This document shows, one piece after another, positions 26,455-36,151 of a DNA stretch of 64,000 nt; position 1 is the stretch's first letter; each line of letters starts with the position of its first letter. The stretch spans positions 4,526,001 through 4,590,000 of the forward strand of contig NZ_JAGTUT010000001.1 in assembly GCF_025685605.1 (NCBI RefSeq), in the 5' to 3' direction. The translations under genes and the position numbers were made by a program. Source of the DNA: Granulicella arctica (lineage in GTDB: Bacteria > Acidobacteriota > Terriglobia > Terriglobales > Acidobacteriaceae). The notes under the pieces were generated by a model. That model was not told the origin of the DNA, ran no database searches, and saw nothing but the letters and a program-made list of their open reading frames with translations.

Positions 26455-29448
26455 CTATCGCGCCTGTGCGTGGGAGGGAACGGGTTGATGGTGTGAAGTT
26501 GCTTCAAGCACCGGTCCCAGCCAGTGGCCGGTGTGGCTGGCCGGATTGGCAGCGATCTCTTCCGGCGTGCCAACCGCAACGATCTGGCCGCCGCCGCTGC
26601 CGCCTTCGGGGCCCATGTCGATTACCCAGTCAGCAGATTTGATGACGTCAAGATTGTGTTCAATGACCAGTAGAGATCCGCCGCCGTCGATCAACTTACG
26701 GAAGGCGTTGAGAAGCTTCGCAACGTCGTCGAAGTGGAGGCCTGTCGTAGGCTCATCGAGGATGTACAACGTACGCGAACGAGCCTTTGCGGCCGCCTCG
26801 TTCGTCGACGCTCGATTCGTCACAGAGCGAGCCGTAGCAAGGTGCGCCGCGAGCTTAACACGCTGGGCCTCGCCGCCCGAGAGCGTCGTGGCGGACTGAC
26901 CCAGGCGAACATAGCCCAGGCCGACTTCGTCGAGGACGAACAGTTTATCGACAATCTTCTGATGGCCCGCGAAGTAGTGCAGCGCTTCCTTAACGGTCAT
27001 GTTGAGGACGTCGAAGATGCTCTTGCCCTTATATTTCACTTCAAGAATTGCGGCCTTGTACCGTGTCCCGTTACATTCTTCGCATGGCAGTTCGATATCT
27101 GCGAGGAACTGCATCTCGACCGTGACGGTGCCATCGCCTTCACAGACATCGCAGCGACCTCCCGGAACGTTGAAGGAGAAGTTGCCCGCAGTGAAGCTCT
27201 TCCGCTTGGCATCCGGTTGTGCACTGAAGAGATCGCGGATCGCGTCGAACGCCTTGATATAGGTGACAGGATTCGAACGCGGCGTGCGTCCGATAGGCGA
27301 TTGGTCGACAAGGACGACATCGTTGAGGTGCTGGACGCCCGAGAGTTCGCGGTACAGCGAGGTCGGGTCCGATCCCTCGGTCTGGCCGAGCGCCTGCATC
27401 AGGGCGCGGTACAAGACCTGGTGAACGATGGTTGATTTGCCCGAGCCAGAGACGCCGGTGACACAGCAGAGCAGGCCAAGAGGAATATCGAGATCGACGC
27501 CGCGAAGGTTGTGGATGCGTGCGCCCGTAAGCTTCAGGTGCTCACGGCCAGGCTCGCGGCGATGCTTCGGGACAGGGATGGTGAGCCGGCCGGAGAGGTA
27601 CTTGCCGGTGATGGAGTTCGGATCGGCTGTCACTTCGGCAACCGTTCCCGCAGCGAGCAACTCACCGCCTAGCTCGCCTGCGCCCGGACCAAGATCGAGC
27701 AGATGGTCGGCAGCGCGGATCACATCGGGATCATGCTCGACGACGAGGATCGTGTTGCCGAGATCGCGCAGGTCTTCCATGATGCGGATCAGCTTCGCGG
27801 TATCGCGGGTGTGCAGGCCAATGCTCGGCTCGTCGAGCACGTAGAGCGCGCCAACGAGCCTGGAACCGAGGCTGGTCGCCAACTGAATGCGTTGCGATTC
27901 GCCGCCTGAAAGGGTGGAACTGAGACGGTCGAGCGTCAGGTAATCGAGACCAACCTGGTGCAGGAAGGAGATGCGCTGCCGAACCTCTTCGAGGATCTTT
28001 CCGGCGATTTCAGTCTGTGCCGGTGAGAGTTGCAGATTGTCGAAGAAGTTCTGAGCGGCCGTGATGGTGAGGGCAGCCGCTTCGCAGATATTGATGTCGT
28101 TGATCAGGACAGCGCGAGCTTCGGCGCGGAGGCGCTGGCCCCGGCACTCAGGGCACGTGGCATAGCCGCGGTACTTCGAGAGGAAGACGCGCACATGCAG
28201 CTTGTACTTCTTGCGATCAAGCTCGGCAAAAAAGCCGCGAATGCCCGGAAAGCTGCCGTTGCCATCTTCGAGGAAGACCTGCTGCGGAATGGTCAGGTCA
28301 TACCAAGCCACATCCGTTGGGATGCCCTGCGACTTCGCAGCACGAAGCATCTCGCCGTGATGCGGACGGTATTTCGTCGTGGTCCAGGGAGCGATGGCAC
28401 CGTCGGCAAGCGACTTTGACTTGTCAGGGATGATGAGGTCAGGATCGAAGTCGATGGTGTTGCCGAAACCCTGGCAGCGCGGGCAGGCTCCGTAAGGATT
28501 GTTGAACGAGAAGAGGCGTGGCTCCGGCTCGCGATATGCCCTGTGGCAGGTGGAACATTCGAATGCTGCCGAGTAGCGAAGATGTTTCGGCTCTTCGTCG
28601 TCACGGGGCGCGGTGTGGAACTGGACCTCGCCAGACTCGCGATAGCCGGTCTCGATGGCGTCGACGATGCGGGCGCGGGAGTCGGGGCTGATCGAGAGGC
28701 GGTCGACGAGGACGAAGATCGGCTGCGCGAAGTCCAATTCAAGTAGCGACTCCGGCGTCGAGAACTCTACGATTCTGCCCGATTGATAGAGACGGTTGTA
28801 GCCGCGGCGGCGTAGTTCGGCCAGACGATCTTTGAGGGTGTCCGTTACAGACGCAAGGCCGATCACGGAGGTCGCGACTTTTGCGGACTTCTTTGCGGCG
28901 GACTTCTTCGCAGGCTTGGGTGTTTCGACCTCGGTAGAGGTGCCCTGCATCGGCTCAAGCTTCACATCAGCTCGGACGATGGGGAAGAGGGCGTACGTAC
29001 GTGTTGACTCGGGCAGCGCGAGGAGCGCCGTGATGATCTCGTCGACCGTGTCGTGGCGAACGGTGCCCCCGCAGTGCAGACAGGTGACGGTGCCGCAGCG
29101 TGCGTAGAGCAGGCGGAGATAGTCATAGATCTCGGTGGCCGTGGCGACGGTCGAGCGCGGGTTGCGGGTCTGGTTCTTCTGCTTAATCGCGATAGCCGGG
29201 GCGAGACCGTCCATGAAATCGACGTCGGGCTTTTCGATCCGCTCCAGGAACTGGCGCGCATACGCAGAGAGCGATTCGACGTAGCGGCGCTGACCCTCGG
29301 CGTAGACCGTATCGAAGGCGAGCGAGGATTTGCCCGAACCGCTGACGCCGCTGACGACGGTGAGCGCGTTGTGCGGGATGTCGACATCGATCGACTTGAG
29401 GTTGTGGGTGCGCGCCCCGCGAATTGTGATCTGGTCATTCATAGGCAA
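26455..29448 (-). CDS. uvrA: Excinuclease ABC subunit A
   Basis: 997 residues, against about 940 in typical members. Two ABC ATPase modules are complete: Walker [10 protein letters not shown] near residue 33 and GVSGSGKST near 660, with signatures [12 protein letters not shown] and [12 protein letters not shown]. Zinc-finger cysteines are visible ([11 protein letters not shown] with CPRCQGFG, and CDVCEGDG with CEECNG). UvrA2-UvrB recognises bulky DNA lesions for nucleotide excision repair. A Lys/Ala-rich stretch ([13 protein letters not shown], near residues 178-190) is inserted in the part of the protein that binds UvrB. It starts 5 bp after a ParD-like gene. Confidence 0.95.
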   Translation of the reverse strand: MPMNDQITIRGARTHNLKSIDVDIPHNALTVVSGVSGSGKSSLAFDTVYAEGQRRYVESLSAYARQFLERIEKPDVDFMDGLAPAIAIKQKNQTRNPRSTVATATEIYDYLRLLYARCGTVTCLHCGGTVRHDTVDEIITALLALPESTRTYALFPIVRADVKLEPMQGTSTEVETPKPAKKSAAKKSAKVATSVIGLASVTDTLKDRLAELRRRGYNRLYQSGRIVEFSTPESLLELDFAQPIFVLVDRLSISPDSRARIVDAIETGYRESGEVQFHTAPRDDEEPKHLRYSAAFECSTCHRAYREPEPRLFSFNNPYGACPRCQGFGNTIDFDPDLIIPDKSKSLADGAIAPWTTTKYRPHHGEMLRAAKSQGIPTDVAWYDLTIPQQVFLEDGNGSFPGIRGFFAELDRKKYKLHVRVFLSKYRGYATCPECRGQRLRAEARAVLINDINICEAAALTITAAQNFFDNLQLSPAQTEIAGKILEEVRQRISFLHQVGLDYLTLDRLSSTLSGGESQRIQLATSLGSRLVGALYVLDEPSIGLHTRDTAKLIRIMEDLRDLGNTILVVEHDPDVIRAADHLLDLGPGAGELGGELLAAGTVAEVTADPNSITGKYLSGRLTIPVPKHRREPGREHLKLTGARIHNLRGVDLDIPLGLLCCVTGVSGSGKSTIVHQVLYRALMQALGQTEGSDPTSLYRELSGVQHLNDVVLVDQSPIGRTPRSNPVTYIKAFDAIRDLFSAQPDAKRKSFTAGNFSFNVPGGRCDVCEGDGTVTVEMQFLADIELPCEECNGTRYKAAILEVKYKGKSIFDVLNMTVKEALHYFAGHQKIVDKLFVLDEVGLGYVRLGQSATTLSGGEAQRVKLAAHLATARSVTNRASTNEAAAKARSRTLYILDEPTTGLHFDDVAKLLNAFRKLIDGGGSLLVIEHNLDVIKSADWVIDMGPEGGSGGGQIVAVGTPEEIAANPASHTGHWLGPVLEATSHHQPVPSHAQAR

Positions 29449-29453
29449 ATTTG

Positions 29454-29690
29454 TTATGTTTCGGCGTTACGTTTGATGCGAAGGCTCTGCCATGCTTCGG
29501 CGGTAATTTCAAGCGGTTCGCCGGATTCGACGCCACCAAGTAAGAGCGCGCCTAACTGCTCCTTGGCGCGGCGCTTCTGATCCTGCCGGATGAGGCTAGC
29601 GAGGTATTCCGCCGGGCTGGCGAAGCCGTTCTCGAGCACTTCAGCATCGATGACGGCCTGTAATTCAGCGGAGAGGAGAATCGTTGCCAT
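29454..29690 (-). CDS. ParD-like antitoxin, apparently without toxin
   Basis: 78 residues with the ribbon-helix-helix pattern of ParD antitoxins: [33 protein letters not shown], then a charged C-terminal helix where a toxin would bind. Ordinarily a ParE toxin gene overlaps the antitoxin end. Here the stop codon is 5 bp before uvrA and no toxin reading frame is present. It sits 3 bp after lspA, inside the ileS-lspA-uvrA run. It may be an orphan antitoxin, or a regulator of the operon. Confidence 0.75.
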   Translation of the reverse strand: MATILLSAELQAVIDAEVLENGFASPAEYLASLIRQDQKRRAKEQLGALLLGGVESGEPLEITAEAWQSLRIKRNAET

Positions 29691-29693
29691 CGG

Positions 29694-30182
29694 CTAAACC
29701 TCCTGCTGTGGACGGAAGATTTCGAGGATCAGCAGGCAGGCTCCAATGACGATGCAGGAGTCCGCGACGTTGAAGTCGGGCCAGTGGTAGTGGATGATCT
29801 TGACCTCGAGGAAGTCGACCACGTGCTTGAGAACGAGACGGTCGTAGAGGTTCCCGATCGCTCCACCGAGGATCAGCGCGAGAGCAATCGAGGTTGGGTT
29901 GAGTGCCCGGCCAACGCGCCAGAGCATCACGAAGACGATCACAACAGCGAGGACCGAGAAGCCGATGAGCACATTGCGGACGAGCAGCGGCGAGAAGGAC
30001 TCCCCAAGCGAGAAGGCCGCGCCGATGTTGAGAACGTGCGTAAGCCGAAAGTAGCCGGGGATCAGCGTGATCGCCGAGCCGGCCTTGATGTGCGCGACGA
30101 TCCAGTTCTTGCTGAGGCGATCGGCGAGAATGACGAGCGCGGTGACGATGAGGAGCGGGAGGCGGTAGTCTCGATTACGCAT
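29694..30182 (-). CDS. lspA: Lipoprotein signal peptidase
   Basis: 162 residues with four membrane helices. The family motifs are NIGAAFSLGES near the middle and the active-site region NLYDRLVLKHVVDFLEV, in which the two catalytic Asp residues lie in DRL and VVDF; the first usually reads GNLYDR, as here. LspA cuts signal peptides of lipoproteins after Lgt acts. Its ATG overlaps the ileS stop codon (ATGA, 30180-30184), so it is coupled to ileS, which is a common order in bacteria. Confidence 0.93.
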   Translation of the reverse strand: MRNRDYRLPLLIVTALVILADRLSKNWIVAHIKAGSAITLIPGYFRLTHVLNIGAAFSLGESFSPLLVRNVLIGFSVLAVVIVFVMLWRVGRALNPTSIALALILGGAIGNLYDRLVLKHVVDFLEVKIIHYHWPDFNVADSCIVIGACLLILEIFRPQQEV

Positions 30183-33106
30183 CAGGCTTGCGCCTCCTTT
30201 TCATACGGGGCGAAGTGGATGGCGTCGAGGGCTTCGGCGCAGCGCAGGCAGACGGTGGGGAAGCGTGCATCGTTGCCAACGTCTTCGGTGAAGCGCCAGC
30301 AGCGGTCGCATTTGGTTCCTGCGGCGGGTTTGGCCTGAACGTAGAAGGCTCCCTTTTCCGGAACGCCTTCGACTACCGTCGCGTGCTGGATCGAGACCTG
30401 CGACGCGCCGAAGAGCTCCGGCAGGATTGCCGCGTAGCCTTCGAAGAGCTGCTTGCTGGTCTGCTCAGCGGCAAGGCCTTCGATCCACCCGAGGACGATC
30501 TGGGCCTCAGAAGATTTGCCAATAGCCTTGGCTGCACGTTCCTCTTCAAGGACCTTGAGCGCCTCGTCACGAACGGTGAGGATCTTGTCCCAATCTGACT
30601 GAATTTGGTCGAAATCCAGGTCGACTATCTTGCCAGGGAAGTGGGCGAGATGCACGCTGGCTTCGCGGCCCTCAACCTTCGGCAGCAACGACCAGACCTC
30701 GTCAGCGGTAAAGCTCAGGATCGGCGCGATGAGCCGGGTAAGCGCTTCGGCGATGTGCCAAAGCGCGGTCTGGGCGCTGCGGCGGTGCTGGTGGTTGGGC
30801 GCGAAGGTGTAGAGGCGATCCTTCAGCACGTCCAGATACAGCGCAGACAGGTCGGTGTTCGTGAACTCGTTGAGGGCATGGTAGGCGCGGTGGAATTCCA
30901 AGTCGTCGTAGGCCGCGCGGATCTTCTTGTCGACCTCGGCGAGTCGCGCAAGAATGTATTGATCGAGCGGCTGCATCTCCGCGAACTTAATCTCGTTGGT
31001 GGCGGGGTCGAAGTCGTGAAGGTTGCCGAGGAGGAAGCGGAGCGTGTTGCGCAGCTTGCGGTAGTTGTCGCTGACGCGCTGCATCAGATTTTCGCTTGCG
31101 GCAACATCCTCGCGGAAGTCGACCGAGGCTACCCAGAGGCGGATGATCTCTCCGCCGAGGCGCTTCGCAATATCGACAGGATCGACGCCGTTGCCGAGTG
31201 ACTTCGAGAAGGCGCGGCCCTGTTCGTCAAGCGTCCAGCCGGAGGTCGCGACCATCTTGTAGGGCGCTTCGTTACGCATCGCAACGGAGGTGAGCAGGGA
31301 CGAGTGGAACCAGCCGCGATGCTGGTCGCCGCCCTCGGTGTAGAGGTCGGCTGGGAAGCTGAGTTCAGGCTCGGCCTCAAGAACGGCGTGCCATGAGGAG
31401 CCCGACTCGAACCAGACATCGAGGATGTCCATCTCCTTGCGGAACGCCGTGTTGCCGCAGTTAGCGCAAGCTGTACCTGAAGGTAAGAGGCTCGCGGCAT
31501 CGTGGCTGTACCAGGCGTCGGCGGACTCCTTCTGAAAGAGCGCAACGATGCTCTTGTTGATCGCAGGATCGTTCAGCGGCGTGTGGCATTTCTCGCACAG
31601 GAAGACCGCAATCGGCACACCCCAGATGCGCTGGCGGGAGATGCACCAGTCGGGGCGCGTGGCGATCATGTTCGAGATGCGCTCTTTGCCCCATGCGGGG
31701 TCCCAGACAACCTTGTTGATCTCTTGGAGTGCTCGTTCACGGAAGGTAGCGGTGGTGTCGCCTTCCGGCATGGGCGTCTCCATGCCAATGAACCATTGCT
31801 CGGTTGCCCGCACGATCACGGGATTGTGGCAGCGCCAGCAGTGCGGGTAGGAGTGCTCGAACGAGGTGGCGGAGAGCAAGGCACCCTTTTCGCGGAGCAG
31901 TTCTGTGATCGGCGCGTTCGACTTGAAGACAGTCAGTCCTTCGTAGACTGCTCCGTCGGTGTTGCGCTGCTTGCCTGCGTTATCTACATACTGCAGGTCG
32001 GGCAGGTCGTAACGTTTGCCGGTGTAGAAGTCGTCGACACCGTGGGCGGGCGACGTGTGGACGGCTCCGGTACCCTGATCGGCGGTGACGTAATCGGCGA
32101 GAACGCCAAGGATGCTGCGTTCGAGGAACGGGTGCTGGAAGGTAGCGCGCTCAAGGACTTCGCCGGGGAAGAGCGCCACGATATCGGCCTGCGATGCGGG
32201 TTCAGCAGGGTGCTTCGCGCTCATCAGGTGGCAATGGACGATGACGGACGAGAGCAGCGCCTCGGCGACGATGTACGTGCCGGTAGTGCAGGCGAGGGCG
32301 ACATACTCAAGCTTCGGGTTGAAGGCCACGGCCTGTGAGGCGGGGATGGTCCACGGCGTCGTCGTCCAGATGATCGTGTAGACATTCTGACCGGCAAGTC
32401 GCGGATGAATAGCTGCTGCATCTGACGTGAGCTTGTAGCGGATGTAGACGCTGGGCGACGTGTGCTGCTCGTACTCGACCTCTGCCTCGGCGAGGGCGGT
32501 GCGGTCGTGGATGCACCAGTAGACCGGCTTCAGGCCTTTATAGACGAAGCCCTTCTCGAAGAAGTCGTAGAAGCACTCGAGGATGCGGGCCTCGTACTCG
32601 AACGACATTGTCTTGTACGGATTGTCCCAGCGACCGAAGACACCGATGCGTTGGAACTGGCTGCTCTGCAGGTCGACGTACTTCTGCGCGTACTCGCGAC
32701 AGGCCTGGCGAACCGCGATGGGGTCCATCTCAAGCTTCTTGCGGCCTAGCTGTTCGTCAACCTTGATCTCGATAGGCAGGCCATGGCAATCCCATCCGGG
32801 GACGTAGGGGGCGTCGAAGCCCGCCATGGTTTTGGTCTTGACGATGAAGTCTTTAATACACTTATTCAGGGCGTGGCCGAGGTGAATGGCCCCGTTGGCA
32901 TAGGGCGGACCGTCATGCAGGATGTACTTCTCTGCTCCGGCGCGGGCGGCGCGAATCTGGCCGTAGAGGTCTTCCTCCTGCCATTTGGCGAGGCGCAGGG
33001 GCTCGTTGATGGGCAGGTTCGCCTTCATCGGGAAGGTGGTTTGGGGCAGGTTCAGTGTTGATTTGAGCGTCTTAGCTGCTGCTACGTTTTCCGGTGCTTC
33101 CGACAT
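30182..33106 (-). CDS. ileS: Isoleucyl-tRNA synthetase
   Basis: 974 residues. The ATP-binding HIGH motif reads HLGHALNK (near residue 75), and the second motif is GRAFSKSLGN instead of the usual KMSKS. The CP1 editing domain is present. The C-terminal zinc-binding Cys pairs CDRCWRF and CLRCAEAL are kept, which classifies it as a class I enzyme of the bacterial type. It charges tRNA-Ile and removes mischarged Val. The start has an SD-like GAGG before the ATG at 33106, and a probable promoter lies at 33170-33197. It is first in an operon with lspA. Confidence 0.95.
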   Translation of the reverse strand: MSEAPENVAAAKTLKSTLNLPQTTFPMKANLPINEPLRLAKWQEEDLYGQIRAARAGAEKYILHDGPPYANGAIHLGHALNKCIKDFIVKTKTMAGFDAPYVPGWDCHGLPIEIKVDEQLGRKKLEMDPIAVRQACREYAQKYVDLQSSQFQRIGVFGRWDNPYKTMSFEYEARILECFYDFFEKGFVYKGLKPVYWCIHDRTALAEAEVEYEQHTSPSVYIRYKLTSDAAAIHPRLAGQNVYTIIWTTTPWTIPASQAVAFNPKLEYVALACTTGTYIVAEALLSSVIVHCHLMSAKHPAEPASQADIVALFPGEVLERATFQHPFLERSILGVLADYVTADQGTGAVHTSPAHGVDDFYTGKRYDLPDLQYVDNAGKQRNTDGAVYEGLTVFKSNAPITELLREKGALLSATSFEHSYPHCWRCHNPVIVRATEQWFIGMETPMPEGDTTATFRERALQEINKVVWDPAWGKERISNMIATRPDWCISRQRIWGVPIAVFLCEKCHTPLNDPAINKSIVALFQKESADAWYSHDAASLLPSGTACANCGNTAFRKEMDILDVWFESGSSWHAVLEAEPELSFPADLYTEGGDQHRGWFHSSLLTSVAMRNEAPYKMVATSGWTLDEQGRAFSKSLGNGVDPVDIAKRLGGEIIRLWVASVDFREDVAASENLMQRVSDNYRKLRNTLRFLLGNLHDFDPATNEIKFAEMQPLDQYILARLAEVDKKIRAAYDDLEFHRAYHALNEFTNTDLSALYLDVLKDRLYTFAPNHQHRRSAQTALWHIAEALTRLIAPILSFTADEVWSLLPKVEGREASVHLAHFPGKIVDLDFDQIQSDWDKILTVRDEALKVLEEERAAKAIGKSSEAQIVLGWIEGLAAEQTSKQLFEGYAAILPELFGASQVSIQHATVVEGVPEKGAFYVQAKPAAGTKCDRCWRFTEDVGNDARFPTVCLRCAEALDAIHFAPYEKEAQA

Positions 33107-33427
33107 TCAATCCTCGTATCTGGTGCGGGCACTGCGTTTCTGTTCGGAGCCAACTTGTGGCAAACCTTTATTGTAGCCGGGGCTGTGGGGTAATGAACGT
33201 GGTGCACGTGTGACTTCTGTACGGTGGAAAGCGTCAAACCTCCTGTGCGCGGTCAGGCGAATGTTTGTAGAATATGAATCGGAGCCAGGCGCCGCGCGCC
33301 GCGAGTACGAGATGGAGCAAACCGGCGGTAGACCGGCAACGTGGTTCAGGTAACGAAATGGCGCGCGAAGAACGGGATGGGTGCGCATCTGGCGAGAGCT
33401 GGCTGCGGTGCCGAGGCGAATAGTTGA
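33107..33427. other. Divergent intergenic region between ileS and the TonB gene
   Basis: No gene was found. On the minus side it carries the ileS promoter (33170-33197). On the plus side a TAGAAT at 33268-33273 may be the -10 box of the TonB-family gene, which would give a leader of about 150 bases before the ATG at 33428. That leader contains GC-rich self-complementary parts such as CCGGCGG...CCGG near 33320-33335. Confidence 0.4.
33170..33197 (-). promoter_or_regulatory. Sigma-70-like promoter of ileS
   Basis: On the minus strand TTCATT (33197-33192) and TACAAT (33175-33170) are separated by 16 bases, a good -35/-10 pair. It lies about 65 bp upstream of the ileS ATG. No T-box or other amino-acid-sensing leader was recognised between it and the gene. 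Confidence 0.6.
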
Positions 33428-34396
33428 ATGGCGAATACGTTTCTTACACCACCAGAGATTGACCCAGGCCACGAGACACAGTTGCGCCCGATGGGCGATA
33501 CGCATCTGAGCGAGACCGAGATCTCAGATGGCGGTGTGTTCGGCTCCCTTTGGAGCAATATCCGGGATGTCTTCTTCCCGACGAAGCTTCCGCCACTTGT
33601 GCTGGAGTCGACGCCGATTCCGGTGATCGACCGGATGGCGACGAAGCAGGACCCGAAGGCGACAGGATCGGCGGTGGTGATCTATGGGCTGATGATCCTG
33701 CTTCTGCTGTGGATCGTGAAGAACAGGGCGCATCTTCTGGTTCCGCCAAAGCCGGTACAGATCGTGGAACTCGACGCTCCACCACCGAAGGCTCCGCCGA
33801 AAGCGGTGTCCATGGGCGGCGGCGGCGGCCAGCGCGGACCGACTCCTGTGACCAAGGGAACGCCGCCGAAGTTCGCGGATCAGCAGATCATCCCGCCGAA
33901 GGCTCCTCCGCTCGAAGAGCCGAAGATCAAGATCGCTCCAACCATTGAGGTGCAGAAGGACCTGAAGATGGCGAGCAGCATTCCGCAGATCGGCGTGGCC
34001 AATTCGCCGCTGGTCGGCATGTCGATGGGTAATGGCCGCGGCACGGGACTTGGATCTGGTAATGGCTCAGGACTTGGGCCGGGCTCAGGCGGCAATACTG
34101 GCGGCGGTCCGCGACGGATTGGCGGCGGTGTTTCGGCTCCGGAGCTGATCTTCTCGGTTGAGCCGGAGTTCTCGGAAGAGGCACGCAAGGCGAAGGTCGC
34201 CGGTAATGTGCTCGTGAACCTGTGGGTCGACACAAACGGGCTGCCAACACATGTTCGCGTGATTCGCGGCGTCGGCATGGGACTGGATGAGAAGGCGATC
34301 GAGGCAGTTCGGCAGTACAAGTTTCGCCCGGCGAAGGAGAACGGCAAGCCGGTCCTTGTAGAGCTGAACGTCGAAGTAAACTTCCAGATCTTCTAG
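33428..34396 (+). CDS. TonB-family energy-transducer protein
   Basis: 322 residues. One membrane segment near residues 79-95 (VVIYGLMILLLLWIVKN) is preceded by about 75 cytoplasmic residues, a longer N-terminus than in classical TonB. A Pro-rich then Gly-rich linker (about residues 110-230) reaches across the periplasm and the C-terminal TonB domain (about 225-320) has the conserved PEFSEEARKAKVAGNVLVNLWV and VRQYKFRPAKENGKPV segments. It would pass proton-motive energy to outer-membrane receptors; ExbB/ExbD genes are not in the window. A perfect hairpin follows the stop codon. Confidence 0.88.
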   Translation: MANTFLTPPEIDPGHETQLRPMGDTHLSETEISDGGVFGSLWSNIRDVFFPTKLPPLVLESTPIPVIDRMATKQDPKATGSAVVIYGLMILLLLWIVKNRAHLLVPPKPVQIVELDAPPPKAPPKAVSMGGGGGQRGPTPVTKGTPPKFADQQIIPPKAPPLEEPKIKIAPTIEVQKDLKMASSIPQIGVANSPLVGMSMGNGRGTGLGSGNGSGLGPGSGGNTGGGPRRIGGGVSAPELIFSVEPEFSEEARKAKVAGNVLVNLWVDTNGLPTHVRVIRGVGMGLDEKAIEAVRQYKFRPAKENGKPVLVELNVEVNFQIF

Positions 34397-34413
34397 TTCG
34401 TCTCGTTGGTACA

Positions 34414-34444
34414 TAGAAGGCCTGCTCTCGAAGCAGGCCTTCTA
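34414..34444. terminator. Bidirectional terminator hairpin between TonB and Sua5 genes
   Basis: Perfect 13-bp arms, TAGAAGGCCTGCT at 34414-34426 and AGCAGGCCTTCTA at 34432-34444, with a 5-base loop. It follows the TonB gene and overlaps the stop codon of the convergent gene, so it can serve both directions. Confidence 0.75.
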
Positions 34445-35446
34445 TTTGCGGCGGGAGGCTTTCTCGAGGCGGTCGCGGAGCGCTGCGCCGATCCCTGATG
34501 CGGAGGGAAGAGGGCAGATGATGGCGGCGACGCCTGTGCTGTCCAGTTCGCGAAGTCCGGCGAAGACGGTGCGGGCAAGGCCTTCGGGATCTTTCCATGC
34601 GGCCCAAGCGAAGACAACAGCGCCGGGTGGCGAAGCCCAGCCGAACGGAAGCATGACGCCGACCCGCTCCTGCAGGCCAAGTAGCTTGCTCAGTCGCTCC
34701 TGCATCTCTTCCTGATCGCGAACGAGGGTTAGCGTGGCTCGTGGAGCGTAGTGGCGGATGCCAACTCCGGGCGATGGCAAGCTTTCGGGCGACGCTTGCT
34801 GCGGAGGAGGCTGGTACGTTTGGACGGGTTTACCGAGGAGTTCGGAGAGCATTGCGGCGGTGATCGCGCCTGGACGATAGATGATGCCGGCTGATGGATC
34901 GAAGACGGTGGACTCGACGCCGACTTCCGTTGGACCACCATCGAGGATAGCGTCGATGCGACCGTCCAGATCGTCGAGAACGTGGGCTGCGGTTGTTGGG
35001 CTGGTGTGGCCAAAGCGGTTGGCGCTGGGCGCGGCGACGGGAACTCCGGCTGCTGCGATCAGGGCGAGTGCGAGCGGATGACGCGGCATGCGGACGCCGA
35101 CGAGCGGACGGTTCGCCGTTATTTGGTCTGGGATTGCGCTGGAGCGTGGCAGGAGCAGGGTCAACGGACCGGGCCAGAAGGCGGCTATGAGGGTTTCGGC
35201 TGTGGCAGGGACTTCAGCTACCTGGGAGAGCATCTTACGGTCGCTGATGTGGACGATCAGCGGATCCCAATGCGGGCGCTGCTTGGCCTCGAAGATCGAC
35301 TCAACGGCCTGGCTGTCGAGGGCATTTGCGCCTAGTCCGTAAACCGTCTCAGTGGGGAAGGCTACGAGCTTGCCCTGGCGGAGAAGTTCGGCGGCGCGCT
35401 TGAGTTGATCGGGGCTAAGGCGCTCCGTGATGCGTGGGGATGTCAC
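34442..35446 (-). CDS. L-threonylcarbamoyladenylate synthase (Sua5 type)
   Basis: 334 residues. The N-terminal YrdC/TsaC domain (about residues 10-205) has VAFPTETVYGLGANA and the ATP/threonine-site segment EAKQRPHWDPLIVHI. The C-terminal Sua5 domain (about 235-334), starting near GVGIRHYAPRATLTLV, distinguishes it from the short TsaC form. The enzyme makes threonylcarbamoyl-AMP for the t6A modification of ANN-decoding tRNAs. It is convergent with the TonB gene and shares its terminator. Confidence 0.93.
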   Translation of the reverse strand: MTSPRITERLSPDQLKRAAELLRQGKLVAFPTETVYGLGANALDSQAVESIFEAKQRPHWDPLIVHISDRKMLSQVAEVPATAETLIAAFWPGPLTLLLPRSSAIPDQITANRPLVGVRMPRHPLALALIAAAGVPVAAPSANRFGHTSPTTAAHVLDDLDGRIDAILDGGPTEVGVESTVFDPSAGIIYRPGAITAAMLSELLGKPVQTYQPPPQQASPESLPSPGVGIRHYAPRATLTLVRDQEEMQERLSKLLGLQERVGVMLPFGWASPPGAVVFAWAAWKDPEGLARTVFAGLRELDSTGVAAIICPLPSASGIGAALRDRLEKASRRK

Positions 35447-35490
35447 CTTGTCATGGTAACTTCCACCGGAAATCGCCGTATACTCAGCCC

Positions 35491-36099
35491 ATGCAGATGG
35501 CTGAGATAGAGCTCAAATTCCCCGTTGCCGATATAGACGCTCTCCAGTCCAAGCTGCCTGCTCTAGGCTTCCAACTGGTCACGGCGCGGACGTTTGAGAG
35601 CAACACGCTCTATGACACTGCTGACCGCAGATTACGGGACTCGCACCAGATCCTGCGGCTTCGGCAGTATGGCGAACTTTGGACCGTGACGCATAAACGA
35701 CATCCGGACGACGAAGATCCTGCGGGCGCGGATATTCGCTATAAGGTTCGCGTCGAGACGGAGACGACGGTTGCTGATGGTCCTGCGCTGGCGGAGATCT
35801 TCAAGCGTATCGGTTATGCGCCGATGTTTCGGTATGACAAGTTTCGTACAGAATGGGCGCAGAACGATGCTCACCTGGTGATCGACGAGACGCCGATCGG
35901 GATCTTTGCCGAGGTCGAAGGGCCTATTGAATGGATCGATCGGACGCTTGTGTTGCTTGGGATCGATTCGGCAGTCTGTTTAACGGATAGTTACGGAAGG
36001 CTGTTTCTTGGGTGGAAGGAACGGACTGGAAGTGCGGCGTTGAATCTTACCTGGGATGAGATTCAAGTGGCTGTTCCTGTCGAGACGAGCAAGAGCTGA
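35491..36099 (+). CDS. CYTH-domain protein (class IV adenylate cyclase-like)
   Basis: 202 residues from the ATG at 35491; M3 at 35497 (MAEIELKFP) is also possible. The N-terminal EIELKFP is the ExExK signature of the CYTH superfamily, which bind triphosphates in a tunnel of beta strands. Members include CyaB-type adenylate cyclases and triphosphatases; the alternating Arg/Lys/Glu strands (LRLRQYGELWTVTHKRH) fit. Enzyme activity is not proven. The frame is open upstream to 35434. Confidence 0.85.
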   Translation: MQMAEIELKFPVADIDALQSKLPALGFQLVTARTFESNTLYDTADRRLRDSHQILRLRQYGELWTVTHKRHPDDEDPAGADIRYKVRVETETTVADGPALAEIFKRIGYAPMFRYDKFRTEWAQNDAHLVIDETPIGIFAEVEGPIEWIDRTLVLLGIDSAVCLTDSYGRLFLGWKERTGSAALNLTWDEIQVAVPVETSKS

Positions 36100-36131
36100 C
36101 CGCAGGTCCTTCGACTTCGCTCAGGATGACA
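36100..36131. repeat. Interspersed REP-like sequence of the CHPERS type
   Basis: The reverse strand reads as TGTCATCCTGAGCG followed by AAGTCGAAGGACCTGCGG. This element recurs between genes in many Acidobacteria and other soil bacteria, where it is often misread as the peptide CHPERSR. Only one copy is seen here, between the CYTH gene and holB. Confidence 0.6.
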
Positions 36132-36151
36132 GTTTGGTGGTGATTGGCATG

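Noticed and set aside
33107-33505. 132-codon minus-strand frame upstream of ileS
   Set aside because: It covers the promoter of ileS and the start of the TonB gene and shows no domain.
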